Positions 25,694 through 37,349 of a stretch of 64,000 nucleotides of DNA are shown here, one piece after another. The notes beneath the pieces are model-generated. The model had not been told where the DNA came from and ran no database searches. It saw nothing but the letters and a program-made list of their open reading frames with translations. A program made the translations under genes and the position numbers. This DNA is from Buddleja alternifolia. Taxonomy: Eukaryota > Streptophyta > Magnoliopsida > Lamiales > Scrophulariaceae. The DNA is taken from positions 9,644,046 through 9,708,045 of the forward strand of contig CM033393.1 in assembly GCA_019426215.1 (NCBI GenBank), written 5' to 3'. The first letter of the stretch is position 1, and every line of letters starts with the position of its first letter.

Positions 25694-26927
25694 CTTACCT
25701 GGTCATACCTCGTCTCGAAAAAGGGACACCAAGTAGAAACGTAGATAGGATTATAAATGGCAGCCAAGTGCATGAGATATGAAGTTTTCTCAAGAGGAAT
25801 CAACATGTTCACACAAACTTCCCCGTAGCATGCCCAATTAAAAATGGGCTCAAATCGAGGACCAGAGGTCTTCTTCGAAGGCCTGCGTACTTCATTTCGA
25901 ATCGAGTCTTCGAGGGTTTGAATAGACCTAGTGTGCAATAACTCAGGGTAATAAAAGAATATCCAGCATGTTAGTAACCAAAGGGGGCAAGCCAATTTGT
26001 TGGCATTCGAGGGGTCGCTATGAAGATTGAACATCATGCGATAGAATTGGGCCAACAACAAGGAGGTTAATTTGATGGGTCCCATGGTGACAGCAATATT
26101 AGCAGACAAATTAAGAAAAGTTTTGTTCACCACACAACCGACATTCATAAACAATCGGGAAAAAATGAAATTAAAAAATATTACCTCTTTGAAGAAGGTA
26201 ACCATATCGTCAGAATTGATAAAGTGCTTAACCAGAGTTGTTTAGGCGATATTAGTGCCTTTATTTTTACCGTGATACCTCAGCCAAGTTTCGGTAGATG
26301 CCCGGAGAGCCCGGGCGCTGGGTAATGGTTCGTCGGTAGGAAGAGTTGCGCCCGTTGGAGAATGGCCCGTGATCAAGGTCACATCCTCTAAAGTGATCGT
26401 TTGGAAACCCTGAGGCAAGACGAAACAGTTGTAAGAGGGATGCCACGAATAAACCAAGGCATCGGGTAGCAAGCTATTCGAATAAGCCCCATCAATCGAT
26501 TGCCTTCCCACTTACTATGGAATTGTCTCAACCTCTCGAACTAGGGAAAAGCATCGACAACCCCAATCCATCCGTTGGTTGGTTTGGTCCTATTCGTCCA
26601 ACCGAACTTGTCACTCACTATACATTGAAAAAGAGGAGCGTCATTCTCCAAAGCGGGCCAAGTCCCGAGTAAATCGGGATTACACTCAAAAGAAGGTTCG
26701 AATGCTTCAGGTTGAAATCGTGGCCCAAGACCCACATAATTAAGCGATTGGCCACGGCGATCGAGAACCCATGGCGGGACTATATGGGTAGAACCGAGCA
26801 GAGATATTTTTTCATCACGATAGACTGTTTTGAAATCCTTGATGATTTGAAACAGGTCTTCGGCGTCTTCATAATCCAAGGCGTTTGCTCGAGCAACCAA
26901 ACGAGAGAGGTCATGAGAGTTCGCCAT
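25694..26927 (-). pseudogene. Antisense ORF, N-terminal part, plant-mobile-domain-like
   Basis: ATG at 26927 opens MANSHDLSRLVARANALD. The central part (26245-26511: SWHPSYNCFVLPQGFQTITLEDV split across residues 30-55, LITGHSPTGATLP) resembles the plant mobile domain (aminotransferase-like, found in MAIN/MAIL proteins and in transposable elements). It continues to ETRYDQV at 25694 and there meets the copia LTR. One frameshift (near 26500) and stops (26541, 26242) break it. Codon structure on this strand is clear over >1.2 kb, so it is a real former gene rather than a shadow. The role is unknown. Confidence 0.7.
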
Positions 26928-26930
26928 TAG

Positions 26931-27432
26931 AAGAATTTTTGAGGGGAAGATACGAACTCGAGGAAGAGTGAAAAAGATGAAGTTTTCGAGAAGTTGATAT
27001 GGCTTACTAGAACCGAGCTGTGAAGAGGAAAAAGTTTTCGAATAACTTATGATACAGCTTACTCGAAAAGTGAAGGGGAGAAATTTGATAGCACTATGAG
27101 TTGGTCCGAAAAAGGTAATTGGATATTTATAGGGTTTACATACCCGAACGCAAAAAGACGCACCTACTACTTAGAGGGAAAAGGTAAAGTCTCGTACATT
27201 TTTACCAGTCAAAAAAGTGAAGAGCCTCTTGAAAAGGGTGTGTCTATAGAGAGTTTAAGTGTCCGGTCATGAAAAGACACAACTATCAATCCATGAGGAA
27301 GGCGAAAAGTTCAGGTGACTTTAACGAAGGGCACAATCTTCCGTACCCGTCGGAATATGAAAATCTCTTACAAAAGAACGTGTCTTTTAATACATATAAA
27401 TTCGAAGAATTCATATGTATTAGGGGGGCATT
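26931..27432 (+). other. 3' non-coding region and polypurine tract of the Tat-like element
   Basis: No supported ORF. TAGGGGGGCA (27421-27430) just before the right LTR is the probable polypurine tract. The antisense ORF promoter would also lie here. Confidence 0.6.
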
Positions 27433-28154
27433 TGTTTACACTAAAAGGAAAATATAATAATGGGCTTTGAAGCCCAAAAGGCCCGGTAACAGCAGGGACG
27501 AAAAATCATTTCTAGAAATAGTCCATTAAAGGACAAAGCCATATTATATATGTACATATAAGCATTGTTGGGCCAGAGAAATCAACTGAAGTAAAAGCCC
27601 AAAAGAACAAAGAAAATCGCCCCTTGAGAGTATGCGCCAAGACAAGGGATTTTGAAAGAACAGTTGCAAGCAGTTTCAGGAGTTACGAGACGTGGGCTTA
27701 TCGGACTGGGATATATGCGTAAAAAGAAGGACACAAGAAAATGAAGGACATACAGACTTTGCAAAAATTGTTTTTCTTTCTTTCATTAGTTTGTAGCAAT
27801 CGTAGACATAATTAGGCTTAGTATAATTCTAGAGTAACTAGTCAGTAGCATAAATTAGTCCGTTAGCAGTATTGTAATAGAGCACTTTATTCCTGTATCC
27901 AGAAGAATTCATCAGAGAATTCATGGAGGTACATTTTACTTGAGTTTTTAAGTGTTGATTAATTACTCGAGTTTTAGTTTATCTCTTAATTTATTGCTAA
28001 CATTGCATCACAAAAATTATTTGCAAGACTTAAACCACCATCAGCACATATAAGCAGGGGTTATTAGATAATTCTAAGTTGTGAATTATCAAGGGGCTTG
28101 GATCGATCACTCGAAATCCTTCCCTAGGTTAGTTTGTTTGAAAAACACGAAACA
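27433..28154 (+). repeat. Right LTR of the Tat-like gypsy element
   Basis: Starts TGTTTACACT and ends ACGAAACA, matching 4853-5610. It is followed by CAAAT (28155-28159), the right target duplication. Confidence 0.88.
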
Positions 28155-28269
28155 CAAATGTCCACTACTAGACCACTCCTCGCATACAGATGCATATTTT
28201 CAAGCGGCATGGGTGCCATATTATAAATAATATCCATTACGAGGGGAAAATTGGATTTTTCATCGTTTA

Positions 28270-29231
28270 TGTTGGCTTAATTTGAGGTTTGGTCCTATAA
28301 CTTGTCCTTTTGCCAAATTAGTCATTTATCTTGGGTTTTGTTACCAATTTTAATTCCTTCATAGGATTAATGCTAAATCTGTATTAATCTTTGATTTTTA
28401 GTAAAATAACTTCTAAAATAATCCAGGCCCAATTGAGTGAGAGTCATTGTTCTTGTCAAACTCACAGGACTCAGTGTTGTGCCTAATAAATCATAGTAAG
28501 ATGAAATTACCAAACTGCCCTTGTGCTCCACACAAGTTAGTTTTTCTGCTTTGGCCAGAGACTTATAATTTCATTTACTTATCATCGCACAAGACATTAA
28601 CTTGTTTACTACTCGAGACAGTGAATCCCATATTGATAATCACCGAACAATTGCTACTTCTCCATTTAAATGCACTTTGAGGTTGATCCCACCTACGAGT
28701 GAATTGGATTTAACTACTCTAATAACTCGTTCAGTATCACAAGTACAATCTTCGGAAATTTCAGGTCTAAGGCTCATGCACACTACCGTGACCTGTAACT
28801 CAATCATTGACAATCACCGAGTAATTACCCTTGTGATTAAATTACGACTAGCCTTGTTCGAAGATATCAATTCCATTGATATATTTATGGCACAAGCTCC
28901 CACTATTCCTTAGTGACCGACTGACACTCCTTGTCAAAGCTCGCGTTATACAAGTCTGGTCATAATGCCCAATTAAGACTCTTAGACTTGCGAATTCTTT
29001 TGAAGTATTCAAGGAACAGATACTTTTAGTGTCGATCTCCTCAAACCATGAGGAGTAGAAACTTCCTCTTGATCACTCAAGACTTATTTGTTCAATACTT
29101 TATTATTTCCATTAAGATTAATATGAACAAAACAAATGCCTTTTATTAATTAAAGATAGTTTGTACAACATAAAGCTAAAAAACCATAAACAATTTAATT
29201 CCTCATTGGCATAAAGGGCATAATCCTAACG
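28270..29231 (-). repeat. Solo copia-type LTR on the minus strand
   Basis: On the - strand it starts (C)GTTAGGATTATGCCC, as TGTTAGGATTATGCCC with a changed first base, and ends AGCCAACA at 28270. It is 962 bp. Neither a primer binding site nor a polypurine tract flanks it, so it looks solo. I could not find a clean target duplication. The ORFs inside are low-value. Confidence 0.5.
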
Positions 29232-29250
29232 AGTTTGTCTTCGTGTCGGC

Positions 29251-29451
29251 TTAGCATGTCGTCCACCCACTCTCAATATCCTTTGATGTAGTGGATTTCA
29301 CCAAGGCATTGGTGACCATCAATGTCGCAATTTGCCTTGCCTTCAATAACGTGTCAGCCCAATGTCGGCAAAATAAAAGGTTCCTTTGATTGATATGTAG
29401 GCGCAACATCCACGCTTTTGTCATCTTGCCCACACTACTACAAAAATACAC
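29251..29451 (-). pseudogene. Unidentified coding fragment beside the CACTA end
   Basis: A short frame (HWADTLLKARQIATLMVTNALV) overlaps the first 19 bp of the CACTA end, so its apparent start lies inside the transposon. I do not recognise the family. It may be the remains of a retroelement or of a host exon hit by the CACTA insertion. Confidence 0.2.
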
Positions 29452-29745
29452 TATTACAGCGGTTTGGAAAAACCGCTGTCATAGGGCCATTCGGTTCGGA
29501 CCTATGATAGCGCTTCTCCATGAACCGCTCTCATAAACTTTCAGAAAAAAAAGACAGCGGTTCGGGACGAACTGCTGTCATATCCAGGAACTATTACAGC
29601 GGTTCGGGTTGAACCGCTGCCATAGTTTTAGGCTATGATAGCAGTTCAACCCAAACCGCTGTCCAAAAGAAAAAAAAAATTAAAAAAAACCCCCTGTGAC
29701 AGCGGTTCGACCCCGAACCGCTGTCATAGGCGGTCAAGTTTTTAC
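29433..29745 (+). mobile_element. One end of a CACTA (En/Spm) transposon
   Basis: CACTACTACAAAAATA at 29433 is a standard CACTA terminal inverted repeat. It is followed by about six copies of a subterminal unit around ACAGCGGTT...AACCGCTGT between 29456 and 29730, each pairing with itself or its neighbour as a hairpin. I found no matching right end (TTTTTGTAGTAGTG) in the window, so this is a single or truncated end. Confidence 0.8.
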
Positions 29746-29756
29746 TAACTCGGCCG

Positions 29757-30085
29757 CCCCCCCCCCCATTCTTAAAACTCTCTCTCTCTCTCGCACTCTC
29801 TCTCTCTCACCATCACACCACCACCCCACCACCACCACCACCGCCGCCGTGAATCACCGCCGTGCACCACCTCCACCACCACCACCTCGCGCTCTCTCTC
29901 TCTCGGTTTCTCTCTCTCTCTCTCGGTTTCTCTCTCTCTCTCTCTTTACTCGACCTCTCTCTCACCGCTGCCGTCCTCCGCCTCCGTCCACCTCCCTATT
30001 TCGGTATCTCTCTCTCTCTCTCTCTTTCTCTATATATATGTGCATATATATATGTATATATTCTATATATATATATATTTAACTC
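29757..30085 (+). repeat. Low-complexity tract: poly-C, (CT)n, (CCA)n, (AT)n
   Basis: A poly-C run (~29757-29767) leads to CT-rich, CCA/CCG-rich and then TATATA-rich repeats. Proline/serine-rich ORFs predicted here are artefacts of the repeats. Confidence 0.85.
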
Positions 30086-30095
30086 TTTATATATA

Positions 30096-30127
30096 CTAGC
30101 GATCGGTGCACACTCGATGCGTGTGCA
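30096..30127 (-). terminator. Helitron 3' terminal hairpin and CTAG end
   Basis: TGCACAC (30107-30113) pairs with GTGTGCA (30121-30127) around a 7-nt loop, and CTAG lies at 30096-30099. In Helitrons this hairpin acts as the transposition stop signal. Confidence 0.85.
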
Positions 30128-30489
30128 ACGAATATTTGAATACAATAAATGCATATGTATGAATGCGGTACTGGTGTGAAATTAGTAAAAAATAACAATC
30201 AAATTTTGATGTAAAAAAACGCATGATTGCAAAATAAAGTAAAAATGACATATAATCCAACCTAAACATACATTTGAACTAAAAAGAAAAAAAACCATTT
30301 GCAATGTTAATTTACAAACAAAGTGAAATTCGAAAACTATTTATAACTCCATTTACAACTCGCAATAGGGTAAATAATTTCAAATTCGCACAACAAACTC
30401 GTGTCATGGAACTGCATTTGTATTTGGAGATTAAATGACATATATATATTTAATATTTTAATATTATTGATGTTAAATCAAATTCAAAA

Positions 30490-31420
30490 GAATAACCTCA
30501 TAGCTGCTTTGCAATCACACTTGTATTCTTTGACGTCTGCGCACCACTTTTGGTAACGATGCTTGAAATACTAAAATAAAAATAAGAGTTAAAAATATAA
30601 CGAATAGAGTTTTTGTAAATAATAAGAATTATTTTTTAATAAGTTATTATGTACCACTCCCATGTCGACATAATCTCGAACTCTTTTCCTAATAATAAGA
30701 AAATAATGAGGATTATTTACCAAGACATTCAATTTTTTCAAAAATTAAACAGAATTTGAGAGATAAGTACCATACCTAAAGAAAGTCTCCTCATCTGTAT
30801 TTCTCCTTTTTATTATATTTTTCTGTCAAATTTTTATTTTTAAATGTCTAAGGTAATAGATTTGTCACAATATATACTATTGAATATTATTGATAGATCT
30901 AGACTTTTATACCTTTGTGAAGTCCCATTCTTCTGTTGAAACTATGTGTTCTTCCCTGTAAAAATAATTGTCATAGTTGAAATTGTGAATAGTACTAAGA
31001 AATTAAAACTATAAATTAAACAACATAAGCTTACCTTTGTTTCCTTAATACTCGTAAGATCCATCTTCCTAAATTATTTCCATTTATCCCCACAATAGTT
31101 TTCCAACCTGGACTCCATATTTGCATCTTGGAAGGCTACACGATTTTTTATTAAAGAAATAACAATCTCATAAGTCTTTACATTAGAATATTATACTAAG
31201 CAATATGTATGTAGTTCTCGAGAGAAAATAGATTGATACCCTTACATGTGGAATTTGTTGTCTAAATTCCTTCCACATGTACCATGATTCCATCTGTTCT
31301 TCCAATTCTTGAATGCAAGCAACAGAAGCAGGAAAAAAATGGTTTGTACTATATATATCTCTTTCTGCAAAAACCAAGTGGTAACGTAAATCAATCTTCA
31401 ATTTTCTGATAATCCATTAA
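30490..31420 (-). pseudogene. Exon-like blocks downstream of the Helitron helicase, possible captured gene
   Basis: Several - strand blocks have acceptor/donor-like edges. One is near 31245-31410 (VACIQELEEQMESWYMWKEF). Others are 31036-31132 (IWSPGWKTIVGINGNNLGRW; donor AAAG|GTAAGC), ~30916-30957 (EEHIVSTEEWDFTK), ~30655-30692 and 30490-30566 (HRYQKWCADVKEYKCDCKAA). Intron-like AT-rich gaps separate them. I do not recognise the protein. Helitrons often pick up host exons, so capture is the likely reading, but an additional Helitron exon set is possible. Confidence 0.4.
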
Positions 31421-31478
31421 ATTTTAATATTTACAAATTAATGAAATAAATGCATACATTTTAAACAATTTTTATGGA

Positions 31479-34400
31479 TTACCATCTGTTTGACGGTAAC
31501 AAAACATCTTTGTACACTACATTCCTTGTATATACACCAGATCGACGCTCCTGCTTTCCATTTTTAACCAAAACTTTTGTGGATTGTTGAGAAACTCCTC
31601 TAGAAAGTGCTACATAAAGTTGTCCATGGCTGAACACATGATTCCTTAAAAATATTCCAACATTTGGAATCGTCTGACCTTGAGATTTATTTATTATAAG
31701 AGCAAAACTCAGTCTAATTGGAAATTGTGCCCGTGTTAAGACAAACGGCAAGCCAGAGTTCTCCTCACTTTTCAAAGGCATACGATGTAAAAAGTATCTT
31801 GTACCTATATGTGGTCCGGTCATTATCTCAGCATCAATAAAGTTTCTAGAGAGATTACGACATATTAGCCGAGTACCATTGCAAAGTCCAAGTTCAGGCG
31901 CAACATTTCTTAGCAGCATTATTGGAGAACCTCTTTTCAAAACAATTCTGTGAGGTGGCATACCACTTGGACTAAGAGAGTTTAAGAATTCTTTCGAGTA
32001 GAGATTGTGGTTGTCATCATCTACTGAGTCCCAAGATGAGTATACTTTCTCTTCACCAGGAAATAATCCAATTAGCATTTCATTGATCTTATCTACATCA
32101 ACATTTTTTGGCGTAATTATGGCCCTTCCCACCATGTAATTTGAATCATTTGCATGATCAATCATGTTGGGAAAAACAGAGTCAATCAAATAATAAAGTG
32201 ATTGCTCACTTTCCCATGGTATGACCATCGATTGAGGCAATTCTACAAAGTCACCATTGATTGTATGTTGAACCCCATCACCTATTCTCATTAGAATTTG
32301 AGAGAATTCACCATCTTGTTGGGATTGCATATTTTGCTGAAGACGTATAATCTTTACACCAGGCCAAAATGTTGACTTTGAAACACTTGCGGCTATTTGC
32401 TCACCAAATGAGCCTCCTTTTATGACGGGCAACACTTGCCTAAAATCTCCACCCAAAATCATAATTTTGCCTCCAAATGGCAAATTATTTCTCATTATAT
32501 CTTGAAAGGTTCTTTCTACAGCCTCGAAAGCATAACGATTTGCCATTGGGGCTTCATCCCATATTATTGTTGTAGCTCGTCGAATCAATTCTGCAAGATC
32601 ACTTTGTTTGTCAAGTTTACAGAAACTTCCAGGTCTTGGCTTTAGTGGAATCTTGAAACGTGAATGTGCAATTCTTCCACCTGGCAATAAAGTCGCTGCT
32701 ATTCCTGATGTTGCTGTTGCAATAACAATATGAACATTACTTCTCAAATGAGCTGACAAAGCACGATACAAAAAAGTTTTTCCAGATCCCCCTGGTCCAT
32801 CTATGAAGAAGATTGCAGATTGATTTTGCAAAATTGTTGTCATAATAGCATCAAATGCAGTTTTTTGGTGGTAATTCAACAATTCTGCATATCTCAGATC
32901 TTCTTCTGGAATGTGGATAGAGAGTTCATCCTCAATTATCCTAGGAACTGGTGAGCTGTTGACAAAATCATCACCAAGAGATGGCAAATCAAAATCAGAA
33001 AGCTTTTTTTTATAATAATGCAATAATCTTCTCAATGTAAGCAACAATTTATTCATAGTATAAGAACTATTTGCTGAACTCGACCTCGCATAATCTTCAA
33101 CCATGTAAGGGAAAAATTCATTCCACAATTGACGGACCCCAATTGGTTGGCAAAAACTAATATTGAGGCAAACAATCTTCTTAAGGAACACGACATTCTA
33201 ATAGAGCATGCTTCTTGTAGGCATTGGCGAACGTAATCATCTTCTTGAAGAAAACCTCGTCTTTGTGCAGCCTCTTTGAATGTAGCATATGTTATTCCAT
33301 TTACAATCAACAACTCTTGAAATGATCTTGGTCCTCTAACATGATTTAGAAGGACCCGTAGATAAAATCTTTCACCTTCAGAAGGTGACACAATATATAT
33401 CCTTCCAATTACTTTATTATTACCTGTATGTGGGACCCACTTTCTTCCAGACTGAATCCATCTAAAATGTTGTGGAAATTCCTGATACAAATACTTCCCA
33501 GCCAATTGAGGATCACAATTCATTTTGAAAAATTCTGTAAGCATAGTCTTTGCATTTTGTTCATCTTCCAAGATATCACCTATACTCTGCCGACTATTAA
33601 AAGATATTGATTGATGATTTGGTAAATGTATTTGCAGTCTTACCACTGAAGGATACATTCTACTCATAATGAATCCAAAGATCCTCCAAAATGCCTCTGG
33701 TGCTGAAATCCACCTTCCATCTACAAATTGTTGGATCTCATCCAGAGTTTGTCCGTTTCGCAACTCGAAAGCTGCTCGATCTGGACCCTTATGAATGTAC
33801 TTGTATATGTACTTGACCCCTTTAATTCCTCCACAAATCTCGACATTGATATGACAATCGTATTTCAAAAGAAGCCATGGGTTGTAAGGAACAACCCATC
33901 CATTGTCTACCATTATGTCAGAAGTGTTGTTTAGTGGAACCGGCGGACCTTCACGTCTTTGATATAATGGATAAGAATCATTTCCTCGTGAAGTGAAATG
34001 AGTGAATGGGTTTGGAAATTTTTTTTTGCACTTAACCTCTTTCATGCATGAACAATGGGGATTGTGAGCGCCACATGGGCCATGAATCATATGCTTTAAA
34101 ACTGCTTCATATAGTGCAGACTCTTCTTCTTTAGAAGGAATTTCAGCTCGCACAACTCGATCAAAGTCATCTGGAGTGCGCAACTTGTCACGACTGTCCA
34201 AAATGACTATTAGGTGGCCATTTGGTAGTCCTCTTTTTTGGTATTCAATTACATATGTATAAGCGCGAACTTTGCCTAAAACTCCTCTATCCACTATATC
34301 TTTCTTAAATTCCTCGAATTTTGCATTGAAAATCCGTGTTATCAAGTCTGGACGATCTTGCGGTGTTTGTCTTATCTTCAATTCATTTTTTATCTCAATC

Positions 34401-34817
34401 CAATTAGGATTGCATGTCATTGTGAGCATCAAATCTGGCTTGCCATATGTTTGAACCAGAGCCATAGCATCTTGATAACGTTGATACATGTCACGTGGAC
34501 TTCCAGTAAAAGATGATGGAAGTACTACTCTGTGACCAACATTTCCTAAAAAATTCACAATTTCTTAAAAAATCTATTGTAATTTAAATAATATTTTTAA
34601 AGAATACTGGTATATTGATGTACCTGCATTATCTTCACCATCATTAAAAGAATCTTGGAGGTCTTGATAAAGTTCAGAGCGAATAGTATGTTGATGTTGG
34701 CGAACCCATCTAAGTTTATGCGTTTCAATTTTTACACAATTGTCTACCACATACTGTTGCAACAACCGACCTCCTAGAAGTAATAGTGAAGGATCGTTTT
34801 CTCTAATCTGAAAATAT

Positions 34818-34848
<31 letters not shown>

Positions 34849-35928
34849 ATTATAATTTAAGTTAGTGAAATAGTTATATATCTTACATAGCCAAATTCCT
34901 TTGGAAAACGTTAAAGTTAAAAAAATAGTCATATTGATTGAGAGTTTAGATAGAAGAATCTTTTGCACTTACCTGAAAAATATATGCGCAAAATTCCCGA
35001 CATGTTAAACGTCTTCCCCCAGTAGTTCGTGTATTGATGTCCCATCCATATGTACCATAAGGCAAAAGTAGAGGATACTGTAAAGGGTCATAGTAACCAA
35101 CAATATCTTGGATATTTATAAGTTGTCCATCCACGGCTTGGATGATAATATCCCTATTGTTCACGTTTTCAATTCCTTCAGTATCAACAATAACTGCAGC
35201 AACTTGAGATGATGTGGGAATACTATATTGATGTTGACCAGGTGCCTGTTGTTTGATTATAAGCTTGCATCGAGGAATATCAGAACGCTGACCAAGTTGT
35301 CGGAATACAGAAACAAAGGGATTGCACGCATCGAGAATTCTTTGTAGCTTTATCAATAAATTTCGATTCAACTCTTCATTTTCTAAGAGACGATTATCTA
35401 CTTCGTGCTCTGTGTTTACAATCCATACTTGCAGATACCTGGGCCTATGATTTGAAACTGGAAGAAGACTTCCGATCCGATGATATATGGAACAATGAGC
35501 ACGGAACGAATATATCCCTTGGCCACCATAAGCTACATCCTCATCAATATGCACACCCATGGATGTGAATGAGAATACATGATTATAAGCTTGAATATAT
35601 TGCCTAAAATGCCTCCCTTCAGCATTTTGTGCTGTAAATAGTTGGCACAATTCAGTAGGAGCTGGTATTTGATCTAATATTATAGCTCCATTTCGACAAC
35701 AGAGTTGAGATGTTTCTCCATGAAAGAGTTTGGCACCGCAGTACGTGCATGTCCTTGGAGAAGGCAATTCACACCTAACATATCTCCTACTCTCATGGTA
35801 ATTTCTTGCAATATTATGATATCGGCGAGGACGGGAGACATGATGTCGATTAGCAACATTTCGATTCTCTTGACCAACAGTATTGATGGATGGGTTGACA
35901 ACACGGTCAGGCATTACATGGTCATGTC
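31479..35928 (-). pseudogene. Helitron Rep/PIF1-like helicase, main exons
   Basis: The exons are 35928-34973, 34807-34624 and 34545-31479, with GT-AG borders and matching phases. The first exon has the Cys motif CTYCGAKLFHGETSQLCC and YYDPLQYPLLLPYG. The Rep core has VVLPSSFTGSPRDMYQRYQD. Its HUH motif reads RGLPNGHLIVIL, with Asn where the first His is expected (34220-34222). The Tyr block KYIYKYIHKGPDRA remains. The helicase has Walker A GPGGSGKT, WDEAPM, GGDFRQVLPV and a C-terminal YVALSRG. A one-base shortfall in the A-run 33152-33156 separates Rep and helicase frames. Two lesions therefore disable an otherwise well-kept rolling-circle transposase. Confidence 0.88.
34816..34850 (+). repeat. 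(AC)n(AT)n microsatellite in a Helitron intron
   Basis: A run of AC dinucleotides passes into AT dinucleotides within the intron between 34807 and 34973. Confidence 0.9.
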
Positions 35929-36897
35929 CTGTTTAATACTAAGTACATTAAAGAAATATCTTTGTACTTGATTTTTTAATGTATTTCAATATAAAGTTAA
36001 TGGTAATAATTTATTAAATTCAATAATGCCATAATCTCCTAGAATTCCACTAATATGCATTTGTAAGTTGTTTAGTCGCTTTACTACTATATTAAGAATG
36101 TAATTAAGTTATATATCTATATAGCATTGTACTAAAATAATACATTTATCTTAAAATATAAAGATTTTTGATTTTTCAAAGCCATTTGTGTAACTCAGGA
36201 TATTTGAGTAAGAAAGAAATTTCGTATTTTAGTTTTTCTATACTGAATTTCTTAAATTTTTTTATATAATATAAATTTATCTATTAAGTGGCTAATTCTT
36301 TCATTAATTTTAGCTATTTTTGTGTTGTCAATATTTATTATTTTCATTACTTCTATGCAATTTATTAAATGTAGAAGGTTCCAAAAAGATTGGTATGTTG
36401 TTAATAAATTAACAATACTAACCCGACGTAAAAAGAGAGTACAAAGTTTGTTCTATCTTATCTAATATTGTTTGGTTTATATTTTTATTTTGTTTTTGTT
36501 CTCCCCCCCCCCCCCAAGTTGTATCGTACAATATTTTTTCTTTTTCCTTTTAGTTATTATAAATTCAAATATATAGCTTGAAATGATTATAAAAATTATT
36601 CAATCATATAAAAGTGTAAATAAGTATTTTTAAATTAATGCCTTAAAAATTTAAGCACACATATGTTTGTGCAAAGAACTCTAGTTTTTATTAGTTGTTT
36701 AAAGTCCATGTATTTAATGTGCACCATCTTCATGATAATATGCTATAAATATTATTTTTTTTAAAGTATATTATTAGAAGAAATATCTCTCCATGCGCAT
36801 CGAGTGTCGGCTACTATGTATTAAATAACTTATATGCTTTAAAGATATTGTGTAACATTAATTGAAAACATTATGATGATTCTAATGATACTAATAC
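35929..36897 (-). other. Helitron intron, non-coding
   Basis: AT-rich sequence between two phase-matched exons, with a poly-C run at ~36501-36514. No ORF is supported. A stretch near 36795 (GCATCGAGTGT) matches part of the Helitron 3' hairpin on the opposite strand, without a stem. Confidence 0.55.
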
Positions 36898-37349
36898 CTG
36901 GATTCTGATTTGCATTTGGATCTTCAGTACTGCTCGTGCTACCATGTCCATAAGTTGATGAAGCAGCTGTGTAAATTACTGACCTTGTACTGAAAGTTTG
37001 TTGAGCCACAGTCGAACGACCATCTGCTAAAATACAATACAGAACCACATACTAATTGATTTTTGTCTTGATATAAAAGTGTATCGTGTATGAAATATAA
37101 CTCTTAGTGGGATCGGTATTGACGTGATATACTAAACATGTACTTATAGCATGCTAACAATGTCATATAAGAAGTTATTGCACATTCTACTATAATTAAT
37201 TTCTTTATTGAAAATCATTTTACCTTGAACTTCTCTCACGGGTGGTATGTGACCTCTACTCGTATCACCACAGTCAAATGTGGAAGAATTTGTAGTGTAT
37301 GTTATAGGGCATACACGGGAGGTTTGTCTCACAGTACTTCTCTCAATAT
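36898..37349 (-). repeat. Tandem duplication of a 126-bp exon
   Basis: Exons 37349-37224 and 37023-36898 are each exactly 126 bp. Both start with AT completing an Asp codon and end with one G. Their peptides align: IERSTVRQTSRVCPITYT...NSSTFDCGDTS against GRSTVAQQTFSTRSVIYT...ASSTYGHGSTS. Both have TTxxCAG acceptors and CAAG|GTAAA or CCAG|GTATT donors. Confidence 0.7.

Larger units (their letters stand above)
4853..28154 (+). mobile_element. Tat/Ogre-like Ty3-gypsy retrotransposon, nested and decayed
   Basis: Two LTRs (4853-5610 and 27433-28154) flank gag, protease, RT, two RNase H domains and integrase on +, and a long antisense ORF on -. The target duplication is CAAGT on the left and CAAAT on the right. 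Without the nested solo LTR (1.2 kb) and copia element (9.8 kb) it would be about 12 kb. A second, archaeal-type RNase H is a known mark of the Tat clade, and antisense extra ORFs are known in Tat elements such as Retand and Grande. Many stops and frameshifts make it non-autonomous. TCGA tetranucleotides are strikingly dense throughout. Confidence 0.9.

Noticed and set aside
29696..30179. Pro/Ser-rich ORFs of 105-128 codons
   Set aside because: They are translations of CT, CCA and AT simple repeats with no domain and no conservation signal.
36790..36815. Plus-strand GCATCGAGTGT...CGGCTACTA as a second Helitron 3' end
   Set aside because: It shares 11 bases with the real terminus but lacks a paired stem and a CTAG or CTRR end in the right place.
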